Assembly: GCA_964372165.1 (NCBI GenBank)
Contig: CAYJPT010000160.1
Location: forward strand, 1-5,266
DNA: 5,266 bases
Origin: CAYJAD01 sp964372165
GTDB lineage: Bacteria > Desulfobacterota > Desulfovibrionia > Desulfovibrionales > Desulfovibrionaceae
Reading direction: 5' to 3'
In this document: piece after piece, positions 1 to 5,240 of the stretch
How the letters are laid out: each line of letters opens with the position of its first letter
How positions within the stretch are numbered: the first letter of the stretch is position 1
Position numbers and translations under genes: made by a program
The notes under the pieces: generated by a model
Databases searched by the model: none
What the model was told of the DNA's origin: nothing
What the model saw: the letters and a program-made list of their open reading frames with translations, nothing else

Positions 1-163
1 CTTGTCTGCCTTAGGCGGCACAAACGCCTGAAAGGGGGTTTGTCATCAGTCTGAGCACAATTTTATTGCACTGTTAAGTTCCGGAGCGAGTTCGAGGCAA
101 AATCGAGAGCAACGCGTGCCTCTACTTAAGTTGACATTAGTGATGTCAACTTAAAATACTATA
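1..163 (+). repeat. Interspersed structured repeat, copy 1
   Basis: The core (55-163) is the inverted counterpart of 3639-3723. From 117 to 163 only 3 of 47 positions differ, and from 55 to 87 about 6 of 33 differ. Copy 1 carries about 24 extra bases near 90-115, a stretch with three CGAG tetramers. Inside is a perfect 12-bp hairpin (126-137 with 143-154, loop TAGTG). A smaller hairpin, AGGCG/CGCCT (13-17 and 25-29), has a positional counterpart with different bases in copy 2, so weak homology probably runs to the window edge. A heptamer TTGCACT (66-72) is answered by AGTGCAA (165-171), giving loose terminal inverted repeats to this copy only. No ORF lies in it. It sits just upstream of the rpsF promoter region. 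The family is not recognised; a small non-autonomous mobile element or an RNA-encoding repeat are both possible. The left boundary is uncertain. Confidence 0.75.
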
Positions 164-192
164 AAGTGCAAAATAAGCAGAGTTAATTTCAA

Positions 193-219
193 GACTCCGT
201 ACAGAATTGTGCAGGAGTC
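193..219. other. Dyad/hairpin upstream of the rpsF promoter
   Basis: GACTCC (193-198) and GGAGTC (214-219) are exact inverted repeats. The bases between them can extend the stem by five more pairs (199-203 with 208-212, one a G-T wobble) if A213 bulges, leaving a GAAT loop. It is centred near 206, about 63 bp upstream of the predicted rpsF transcription start. It could be a regulator-binding dyad at an activator-type distance, or the hairpin of a transcript arriving from upstream. No T-run follows on either strand, so it is not a typical terminator. Confidence 0.45.
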
Positions 220-262
220 ATAATTAATAATGATTGACAGTGTAAAGTGAGAGCGTTATATA
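220..262 (+). promoter_or_regulatory. Strong sigma70-type promoter of the rpsF operon
   Basis: The -35 box TTGACA (234-239) is a consensus match. A spacer of exactly 17 nt leads to a TATATA -10 box (257-262). The AT-rich run at 220-233 directly upstream resembles an UP element, as expected for a ribosomal protein promoter. Transcription should start near 269, giving a leader of about 68 nt before the rpsF ATG at 337. Confidence 0.8.
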
Positions 263-268
263 CCTTGT

Positions 269-336
269 TTCCTTGCTCGTACATGGTGTGCGGGCCCATA
301 TGGGTAGAACCCAATTCGTCCACAAGGAGTGAGACA
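269..336 (+). promoter_or_regulatory. rpsF mRNA leader with alternative hairpins and Shine-Dalgarno
   Basis: The predicted leader contains two hairpins that cannot form together. One pairs CCC 295-297 with GGG 302-304 around an ATAT loop. The other pairs GGGT 302-305 with ACCC 309-312 around AGA. The ribosome binding site AAGGAG (324-329) lies 7 nt before the ATG and decides the start. In several bacteria the bS6:bS18 complex represses its own operon by binding an mRNA leader structure. I cannot identify that motif here with confidence, so an autoregulatory role is only inferred from position. Confidence 0.4.
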
Positions 337-645
337 ATGAGAAAATTTGAAACTTTGTTTCTGCTTTCGCCAGAGCTTACAGCTGAAGTTCGTGAAAATT
401 TAATTACGACTTTTAGCGGTATTATTGAGCGTGAAGGCGGTAAAGAGGTAGTTGTTGATGCTTGGGGTATGCGTGATCTTGCATATCCAGTGCAAAAGCA
501 TATGCGCGGTTATTATGTGCGCCTTGAGTACTTGGCACCACCTACTGTAATTGCTGAGCTTGAACGTATCGTGCGCATAACCGATGGTGTTTATAAATTT
601 ATTACCGTAAAGCTTGCTGAAGAAGTTGCTGAGGAGGTTGCGTAA
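337..645 (+). CDS. rpsF: Small ribosomal subunit protein bS6
   Basis: This encodes bS6, which pairs with bS18 and binds 16S rRNA on the platform of the 30S subunit. The 102-residue product has the usual family length. It opens with the typical MRKFETLFLLSPEL strand. The family core is visible at residues 43-65 (WG, then LAYP at 48-51, K54 and GYYVRLEY at 58-65), with a short acidic Glu/Ala tail at 94-102. The frame stays open upstream to a GTG at 247, but the added 30 residues do not resemble bS6 and lack a good ribosome site. The ATG at 337, behind AAGGAG at 324-329, is the clear start. It is the first gene of the rpsF-rpsR-rplI cluster, driven by the promoter at 234-262. Its stop codon directly abuts the rpsR start. 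Recognition is by family sequence, very secure. Confidence 0.97.
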   Translation: MRKFETLFLLSPELTAEVRENLITTFSGIIEREGGKEVVVDAWGMRDLAYPVQKHMRGYYVRLEYLAPPTVIAELERIVRITDGVYKFITVKLAEEVAEEVA

Positions 646-909
646 ATGGCTTTTAAGAAAAAATTTGCACCTCGCCGCAAGTTCTGCCGCTTTTGTGCTG
701 ATAAGGATATTCCATTAAACTATAAGCGTGTAGATGTATTGCGTGATTTTGTTACTGAGCGTGGTAAGATAATTGCTCGCCGTATTACTGGTACTTGTGC
801 TCAACATCAACGTTTGCTTACACGGGAAATTAAGCGCGCACGCCAAATGGCTCTGCTTATTTACACCGCTACCCATGATAGCAACGTCAAGAAAAAAAGC
901 TTGATATAG
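646..909 (+). CDS. rpsR: Small ribosomal subunit protein bS18, zinc-type
   Basis: This encodes bS18, the partner of bS6 on the 30S platform. The 87-residue protein has a basic N-terminus and the conserved core from about residue 22 to 71 (IPLNYKRVDVLRDF, RGKI, RRITGTCAQHQR, IKRARQMALL). It keeps a potential zinc site of C14 and C17 (CRFC) plus C51 and H54 (CAQH). This is the cysteine-containing form of a protein that in many bacteria has lost these residues. The ATG directly follows the rpsF stop codon, and its ribosome site GAGGAGG (631-637) lies inside the end of rpsF, 8 nt before the start, so the two are probably translationally coupled. This matches the equal amounts needed for the bS6:bS18 dimer. 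Confidence 0.97.
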   Translation: MAFKKKFAPRRKFCRFCADKDIPLNYKRVDVLRDFVTERGKIIARRITGTCAQHQRLLTREIKRARQMALLIYTATHDSNVKKKSLI

Positions 910-922
910 GGAGTATGTAATT

Positions 923-1471
923 ATGAAAATCATTCTCCGTGCTGATGTTGAAAACTTAGGTAAGGTTGGCGATGTTGTTACTGTAAAAGCTGGCTATGGG
1001 CGAAATTATCTTTTGCCACAAGGCATGGCTATGGTTGCAAGTCCTGCTAATTTAAAAGTATTTGAGCTTGAGCGCAAAAAACTTGAAGCTAAAATGGATA
1101 CCTTGCGTACAGATGCGCAATCTATTTGTGCAAAGCTTGAAGCTCTTGATGTTATAATTAAAATGCGTGTCGGTGAAAATGATAAACTTTATGGTTCAGT
1201 TACATCTTCATTAATTGGTGATACTTTTGCTGAACTTGGAGTAGAGGTTGACCGTCGTCGCATTCTACTTGATGCGCCCATTCGCACACTTGGTGAACAT
1301 GTGGTACGTGTACGTCTTTTTGCAGATGTTATGGCCAATGTTACTGTAAAAGTTGTTAGCGAAGAGCGTCATTATGAAGAAGATGATGCAGTTGTTGATA
1401 CTGCTGCACAAGAATCTACAGAAGAAGAAAATACTCAGGAAGCTGAGACTGTAGAAAAACCAGCCGAATAA
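923..1471 (+). CDS. rplI: Large ribosomal subunit protein bL9 with acidic C-terminal tail
   Basis: This encodes bL9, which binds 23S rRNA near the base of the L1 stalk and reaches along the ribosome surface. The N-terminal rRNA-binding domain is clear (residues 1-50), with the family signature G13-x2-G16, V21, GYGRNYL at 24-30 and G34. A charged linker helix runs over about 45-75, followed by the C-terminal domain to about 146 (including RVGENDKLYGSVTS at 82-95). Typical bL9 ends near residue 147-150. This one continues to 182 with a tail in which 15 of 36 residues are Asp or Glu (147-182). The start at 923 is set by AGGGAG (908-913), 9 nt upstream and overlapping the rpsR stop. An ATG at 915 is ruled out because TAA follows at once. 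It is the last ribosomal gene before the hairpin at 1477-1514. Confidence 0.96.
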   Translation: MKIILRADVENLGKVGDVVTVKAGYGRNYLLPQGMAMVASPANLKVFELERKKLEAKMDTLRTDAQSICAKLEALDVIIKMRVGENDKLYGSVTSSLIGDTFAELGVEVDRRRILLDAPIRTLGEHVVRVRLFADVMANVTVKVVSEERHYEEDDAVVDTAAQESTEEENTQEAETVEKPAE

Positions 1472-1476
1472 AAATC

Positions 1477-1514
1477 ATATACCGCCCTTGGTTATGATGC
1501 CAAGGGCGGTATAT
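1477..1514 (+). terminator. Hairpin between rplI and dnaB, probable partial terminator
   Basis: A perfect 15-bp stem (1477-1491 with 1500-1514), with a GC-rich middle (CCGCCCTTGG) and an 8-nt loop, begins 5 nt after the rplI stop codon. The + strand tail (TTGTTTC) is only moderately T-rich. On the - strand the stem is followed by GATTTTTATT, a better tract. A leaky terminator that lowers read-through into dnaB fits both position and structure; processing or mRNA stabilisation is an alternative. Confidence 0.75.
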
Positions 1515-1542
1515 TGTTTCAATCTAGTTTAATAAATATATT
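1514..1542 (+). promoter_or_regulatory. Candidate promoter for dnaB
   Basis: TATATT (1537-1542) is a good -10 box, 17 nt after TTGTTT (1514-1519), which shares only its first three bases with the -35 consensus. Initiation near 1549 would leave a leader of only about 12 nt before the ATG, so this is tentative. dnaB may instead rely on read-through from the ribosomal genes. Confidence 0.3.
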
Positions 1543-1560
1543 TTATAAGTAGGTGAGCGT

Positions 1561-3012
1561 ATGTCAAATGATAAAACTGTTAAGCAGTTTGGCTCTAGTA
1601 ATACTAACTCATCAACTGGAAGCGCAGAAGAACGCGCTAGTCAATCCCTTCTTAAACGAGTCCCTCCGCATAATGTTGAAGCAGAACAAGCCGTTCTTGG
1701 TGGCATAATTTTGCGCCCAGATCTTATGCATGCTGTTGTTGATATTTTGCGTGAAGATGATTTTTATTTACCTGCGCATAAAATCATTTTTGGCGCGTAC
1801 CTATCTCTTTATCGTAGCTCTCGCCCCATTGACCTAGTTACCATTGCTGCATTTTTGAATGACAATAAGCAAATGGAAGATATTGGCGGTGCTGTATATC
1901 TTGGTGAACTTTCAGGAGTGGTTGTAAGTGGTGCTAATGCAGAGCATTATGCCACAATTGTACGAGATAAAGCCTTACAGCGTGGCTTAATTGATGCCTG
2001 TTCCAATATAATTGGTAATTGCTATAATGTTTCGGGTGAAGTTAGTGCTTTGCTTGACGAATCTGAACAATCAGTTTTTGCAATTTCAGAACGCACCATG
2101 GGCAAAGATTTTACTGGTGCTAAAGAATTATTAGACAATGTATTTCGCAACTTGGAAAAACTTTCAGAAAGCAGAGAGAGCATTACCGGTGTAACTACAG
2201 GTTATACAAAACTCGATAATATGACGGCAGGTTTGCAGCCTTCTGACTTAATTATTGTTGCAGCACGCCCCTCTATGGGTAAAACTGCCTTTGCCATGTG
2301 TATGGCTTTAAATGCAGCTATAAGTCAAAATGTTCCAGTGGCTGTATATTCTTTGGAGATGCCAAAGGAGCAATTGATGCAGCGCATGTTGGCTGTATAT
2401 GCCAAGGTGGATGCATCTCGTTTACGTCGCCCCTATTTGCTAACAGAAGAAGATTGGATTCATTTGCATAAGGCTGCGGATATTCTTGGTAATGCACCTA
2501 TTTTTGTTGATGATACTGCAGCTCTTAATACAATGGAATTAAGAGCAAGAACTCGCCGATTAAAAGCTGAACATGGAGTTGGCTTAGTAATAGTTGATTA
2601 TTTGCAACTTATGCGCACCAATAGGCGTATAGATTCACGAGAACTTGAAATATCAGAAATATCACGCTCATTAAAAGCCCTTGCCAAGGAATTAAATATT
2701 CCTGTTGTGGCACTTTCTCAGCTAAATCGTAAAGTTGAGGAACGAAGTGACAAAAGACCCATGCTTTCTGACTTGCGAGAGTCAGGTGCTATTGAGCAAG
2801 ATGCGGACGTCATAATGTTTGTATTTCGTGAAGATGTATACAAATTTGTGAAACCATCTGAGCGACCACCACAAGGTGTGGCAGAAATTATTATTGGAAA
2901 ACAACGCAATGGACCAGTTGGTACAGCAGAATTGCTGTTTACATCTCGTTATACTTCCTTTGAAAACTTATCTGCAGACGTGTCGGCTAGACCCTCTGAA
3001 GATTTAGGATAA
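1561..3012 (+). CDS. dnaB: Replicative DNA helicase DnaB
   Basis: This encodes the hexameric ATP-driven helicase that unwinds DNA at the replication fork. At 483 residues it is slightly longer than typical because of a Ser/Asn-rich N-terminal extension (about 1-33) before the family opening RVPPHNVEAEQAVLGGI (33-49). The N-terminal helical domain spans about 35-140, a linker about 175-205, and the RecA-like ATPase about 208-465. Walker A is ARPSMGKT (235-242), the catalytic Glu is in SLEM (E266), Walker B is VIVDYLQL (343-350), a SQLNR segment is at 386-390, and the arginine-finger region is KQRNG (447-451). No intein interrupts the ATPase motifs. The start at 1561 has a modest ribosome site (AGGTGAG, 1551-1557); the next Met, residue 56, lies inside the conserved region. 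The gene follows rplI across a hairpin and is followed after 4 nt by the XdhC-like gene. Confidence 0.97.
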   Translation: MSNDKTVKQFGSSNTNSSTGSAEERASQSLLKRVPPHNVEAEQAVLGGIILRPDLMHAVVDILREDDFYLPAHKIIFGAYLSLYRSSRPIDLVTIAAFLNDNKQMEDIGGAVYLGELSGVVVSGANAEHYATIVRDKALQRGLIDACSNIIGNCYNVSGEVSALLDESEQSVFAISERTMGKDFTGAKELLDNVFRNLEKLSESRESITGVTTGYTKLDNMTAGLQPSDLIIVAARPSMGKTAFAMCMALNAAISQNVPVAVYSLEMPKEQLMQRMLAVYAKVDASRLRRPYLLTEEDWIHLHKAADILGNAPIFVDDTAALNTMELRARTRRLKAEHGVGLVIVDYLQLMRTNRRIDSRELEISEISRSLKALAKELNIPVVALSQLNRKVEERSDKRPMLSDLRESGAIEQDADVIMFVFREDVYKFVKPSERPPQGVAEIIIGKQRNGPVGTAELLFTSRYTSFENLSADVSARPSEDLG

Positions 3013-3016
3013 ATCC

Positions 3017-3637
3017 ATGACATATATAAATTCTATATCACTTGACTCCAAAGATGATGAACAAGATGAAAATTTTGATTCTCAAATGAAAGCCATTGCT
3101 GGTGATGAATTTTTCCCATTACAAGAAATGGAAAAACATGTTGTGCTACTTGTAGGAGCAGGGGACATTGCTCAAGAAGTATCACGTTTGGGTAGTTATG
3201 CTGGATTTATAGTAGATGTTTTAGATACAAGTCGAGATCTTGCGCGGCCAGAACGTTTCCCTGCGGCACGACAAGCAATTTGGTGTGAGCGATACGCAGA
3301 TATTGTAAAAAGATATAATATTGGACCACGCCATTATATTGTGGTTACAACACAAAGCTTAGAATCTGATTTAGAGGTTTTACGTAGTGTGTTACATAGT
3401 TCGGCACGTTATATTGGCGTGCACGGTGACGAAAATAAACAAGAAGCTCTTTTTTCTGTTTTGCGTAAAGATGGCGTGCCCGCTGCAGAACTAGCTTGTA
3501 TATGTTGCCCTGTAGGCGTTCCTATTGGTGCTCTACATCCTTCTGAAATTGCCATTTCTATAATAGCAGAACTTATTGCAGCTCGCTCAGGCTGTTTAAC
3601 TGCCCCACGCTCTAAAAAAAAATCAATTCGAAAATAA
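3017..3637 (+). CDS. XdhC-type Rossmann-domain protein, divergent
   Basis: The 206-residue protein matches the C-terminal Rossmann domain of the XdhC/CoxI family, whose studied members help load sulfurated molybdenum cofactor into xanthine dehydrogenase-type enzymes. Visible features are the glycine loop VVLLVGAGD (42-50), RPERFP (77-82), YIGVHG (132-137) and the family end PVGVPIGALHPSEIAISIIAELIA (165-188). The separate N-terminal XdhC/CoxI domain is absent; residues 1-38 are acidic and unlike it. Residues common in the family are changed: the His after GAG is Asp50, the GSxRK stretch reads GDENK (137-141), and the usual TRGHxxD region reads TTQSLESD (111-118). Three cysteines sit at 161, 163 and 164. 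A basic tail ends the protein, coded partly by nine A in a row (3614-3622). Its ribosome site AGGA (3006-3009) lies within the end of dnaB, so it is probably co-transcribed and coupled with it. No molybdoenzyme gene is in view. Family assignment is good; the exact role is unknown. Confidence 0.85.
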   Translation: MTYINSISLDSKDDEQDENFDSQMKAIAGDEFFPLQEMEKHVVLLVGAGDIAQEVSRLGSYAGFIVDVLDTSRDLARPERFPAARQAIWCERYADIVKRYNIGPRHYIVVTTQSLESDLEVLRSVLHSSARYIGVHGDENKQEALFSVLRKDGVPAAELACICCPVGVPIGALHPSEIAISIIAELIAARSGCLTAPRSKKKSIRK

Positions 3638-3638
3638 C

Positions 3639-3757
3639 TATAGTATTTTAAATTGACATCACTACTGTCAACTTAAGTAAAGGCACACTTGCTCTGGCAT
3701 TTAACAGTACAATAAAATTGCACTTATACCCTAAAGGGCACAAGTGCCTACGCAGTG
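3639..3757 (-). repeat. Interspersed structured repeat, copy 2 (inverted)
   Basis: The core 3639-3723, read on the - strand, matches 55-163 apart from a gap of about 24 bases. The outer part to about 3757 is only loosely alike but keeps a hairpin, GGCAC/GTGCC (3737-3741 and 3744-3748), at the place where copy 1 has AGGCG/CGCCT. The main hairpin (3648-3658 with 3666-3676) has one non-Watson-Crick position. It is A-C on the + strand but G-U on the - strand, so pairing survives in RNA made in the element's own direction. The repeat begins 1 nt after the stop codon of the XdhC-like gene. It contains no ORF and no T-run terminator. Confidence 0.72.
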
Positions 3758-3781
3758 CTTGTCTGCTATCGCAGCCAACAG

Positions 3782-3805
3782 TAGTAATTTCATCTGTAAT
3801 TACTA
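3782..3805. other. AT-rich inverted repeat
   Basis: TAGTAATT (3782-3789) is exactly mirrored by AATTACTA (3798-3805) across 8 nt. A perfect TATAAT (3804-3809) overlaps its right arm, but no fitting -35 box precedes it. It could be an operator for a weak promoter or a chance AT-rich palindrome. Confidence 0.3.
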
Positions 3806-3857
3806 TAATTGACACTAAAAAACATACTAATGCCTTAAAAAATCTTTTTTTTACCTT

Positions 3858-3907
3858 GCTAAATTGCCATAAAGTCGCATTTCATGCTTTGTTTATGGTA
3901 ATTTAGC
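3858..3907 (+). other. Long imperfect palindrome / RNA hairpin upstream of livJ
   Basis: A 16-bp stem joins 3858-3873 to 3892-3907. All pairs are Watson-Crick except G3866-T3899, which is a G-U wobble in + strand RNA. The 18-nt loop can form an inner hairpin, GCAT-TTC-ATGC (3877-3887). Eight T (3845-3852) precede it and no strong T-run follows, so it is not a standard terminator for the + strand. It lies about 140 nt before the livJ-like start and might belong to a regulatory leader, to the 3' end of the upstream transcript, or to a small palindromic repeat. Confidence 0.55.
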
Positions 3908-3955
3908 TTGTATTACTCATAACAGATTTTAGCATTTTAATTTTTAACTCTTCTT

Positions 3956-3979
3956 GGCTCTTTTGAGCTTTTATTTTTT
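3956..3979 (+). terminator. Short terminator-like hairpin
   Basis: GCTC (3957-3960) pairs with GAGC (3965-3968) around a TTTT loop, with one more G-T pair outside, and is followed by TTTTATTTTTT (3969-3979). The T-tract is good but the stem is short. It may end transcripts coming from the XdhC-like gene and the region after it. It overlaps the candidate livJ promoter. Confidence 0.4.
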
Positions 3980-3992
3980 GCGTCTTTATGAT
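3963..3992 (+). promoter_or_regulatory. Candidate promoter of the livJ-like gene
   Basis: TTGAGC (3963-3968, four of six consensus bases) and TATGAT (3987-3992, five of six) are 18 nt apart. Transcription near 3999 would give a leader of about 49 nt ending in the ribosome site GGAGG (4039-4043). The spacer is the T-tract of the terminator-like hairpin. Confidence 0.4.
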
Positions 3993-4047
3993 AGTCTTAA
4001 TCTTGGTTTTAATAATTTTTAAATATTTATTTATCCTTGGAGGAAGA

Positions 4048-5169
4048 ATGAAAAAATTTTCCGTGCTTCTTTGTGTTTTGGCCGTTACTGTTTTGTGCAG
4101 TACTGTGGCCTTGGCTGCAGAACTTAAAATTGGTTTAATGTGTCCTCTTACAGGTAAGTGGGCTTCTGAAGGCCAAGATATGAAAAATGTTGTTAGCATG
4201 CTTGTTGATGAAATTAACAAAAAAGGTGGTATCAACGGAGATACCATTAAACTTATTGTTGAAGATGATGCGGGTGAGCCTCGCTCAGCAGCGCTTGCAG
4301 CACAAAAGCTTGAATCAGCAGGCGTTATTGCAGTAATTGGTACTTATGGATCTTCCGTAACCGAAGCTACACAAAACCTTCTTAACGAAGCTGGCGTGGT
4401 ACAGATTGCAACAGGTTCAACATCTGTGCGCTTAACTGAAAAAGGATTTAAAAACTTTTTCCGCACTTGTCCACGTGATGATTCTCAAGGTATAGCTGCT
4501 GCTAATGCCATTAAAAAAGGTGGTTATAAAGCCGTTGCTCTTTTACACGATAATTCTTCATATGCCAAAGGACTTGCAGAAGAAACCAAGGCTATTTTAG
4601 ATAAAGAAGGTGTAAAGGTTGTTTTTTATGATGCTATAAGCCCAGGTGAGCGTGATTACAATGCTATCTTAACTAAATTAAGATCTGCCAAGCCAGACAT
4701 GATTTTCTTTACCGGCTACTATTCTGATGCAGGTTTGTTGTTACGCCAAAAGGCCGAAATGGGTTTTGATGTTCCTATGATGGGTGGCGATGCCACTAAT
4801 CACACTGACCTTGTAAAATCTTCCGGCACAAAAGCAGCTGAAGGCTTTTTCTTTATAAGCCCTCCATTGCCTCAGGACTTAGATTCAAAAGAAGCTGCTA
4901 TGTTCTTAAAAGACTATAAAGCTAAATATAATGCATTACCAGTTTCTGTTTACGCAGTGCTTGCAGGTGACGCATTTAAAGCCATTGAAAAAGCTCTTAT
5001 GGCAGGCAAAAAAACTTCCAAGGACATGATGGAATACCTACCTACTATTAAAGGCCTACCTGGCCTTACCGGTGATATAGGTTTTAATGAAAAGGGTGAC
5101 CGTGTAGGTGAGTTCTATCGTACCTATATAGTAGATGATAAAGGTACATTTGTTTTACAACCGCTTTAA
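4048..5169 (+). CDS. Periplasmic branched-chain amino-acid-binding protein, LivJ-type
   Basis: This is a class I periplasmic binding protein that would capture a small ligand, probably a branched-chain or related amino acid, and deliver it to a LivHMGF-type ABC importer. The 373-residue precursor starts MKKFSVLLCVLAVTVLCSTV, a signal peptide with likely cleavage after ALA (21-23). No lipobox cysteine fits, so it should be soluble in the periplasm. The mature part opens with LKIGLMCPLTG (26-36). Family segments include IGTYGSSVTEA (97-107), the ligand-loop region ATGSTS (121-126), FFRTCPRDD (137-145), GYYSDAGLLLRQ (223-234) and GGDATNH (246-252). Asp248 stands about where LivJ has a ligand amino-group-binding Glu. 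The frame is open from an ATG at 3988, but the 4048 start is chosen because it gives the signal peptide and has GGAGG (4039-4043) 4 nt upstream. The permease and ATPase genes are not in the window, and a terminator follows, so it may be an orphan binding protein. Exact ligand unknown. Confidence 0.92.
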   Translation: MKKFSVLLCVLAVTVLCSTVALAAELKIGLMCPLTGKWASEGQDMKNVVSMLVDEINKKGGINGDTIKLIVEDDAGEPRSAALAAQKLESAGVIAVIGTYGSSVTEATQNLLNEAGVVQIATGSTSVRLTEKGFKNFFRTCPRDDSQGIAAANAIKKGGYKAVALLHDNSSYAKGLAEETKAILDKEGVKVVFYDAISPGERDYNAILTKLRSAKPDMIFFTGYYSDAGLLLRQKAEMGFDVPMMGGDATNHTDLVKSSGTKAAEGFFFISPPLPQDLDSKEAAMFLKDYKAKYNALPVSVYAVLAGDAFKAIEKALMAGKKTSKDMMEYLPTIKGLPGLTGDIGFNEKGDRVGEFYRTYIVDDKGTFVLQPL

Positions 5170-5240
5170 AATTTATGTATGATGAATAATCATTGATAAT
5201 ATCATTGGTTATTTTAGTTAAGCATTTTTAGTGTTCTGCT

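Noticed and set aside
131..160. TTGACA inside repeat copy 1 as a -35 box
   Set aside because: No acceptable -10 box lies 16-18 nt downstream, and the hexamer is part of the hairpin arm; the promoter at 234-262 is much better.
247..336. Upstream extension of rpsF from a GTG
   Set aside because: The extra 30 residues do not look like bS6, the GTG lies upstream of the predicted transcription start, and a strong ribosome site fits the ATG at 337.
715..933. Minus-strand ORF of 72 codons
   Set aside because: It is antisense to rpsR, a certain gene, and has no recognisable protein features.
2718..2909. Minus-strand ORF of 63 codons
   Set aside because: It is antisense to the conserved ATPase part of dnaB.
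2260..2960. Intein in DnaB
   Set aside because: The Walker A, Walker B and C-terminal motifs are continuous and total length is normal.
3614..3622. Nine-A run near the end of the XdhC-like gene as a programmed frameshift
   Set aside because: Only five codons including the stop remain after it, so a slip changes just the last few residues; a sequencing indel is as likely to matter.
55..3723. A composite transposon bounded by the repeats
   Set aside because: There is no transposase or integrase, and the enclosed genes are core essential genes in a common bacterial order.
3718..3906. Small + strand ORF of 62 codons
   Set aside because: It spans the repeat and the hairpins, has no ribosome site, and its composition follows the AT-rich spacer.
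4048..4120. Lipoprotein signal in the livJ-like protein
   Set aside because: The residue before Cys17 is Leu and the one before Cys9 is also Leu, neither allowed in a lipobox; an ALA cleavage site for signal peptidase I is present.
3903..4247. Minus-strand ORF of 114 codons
   Set aside because: It is antisense to the livJ-like start and its spacer; its lysine-rich product reflects T-rich DNA on the + strand.
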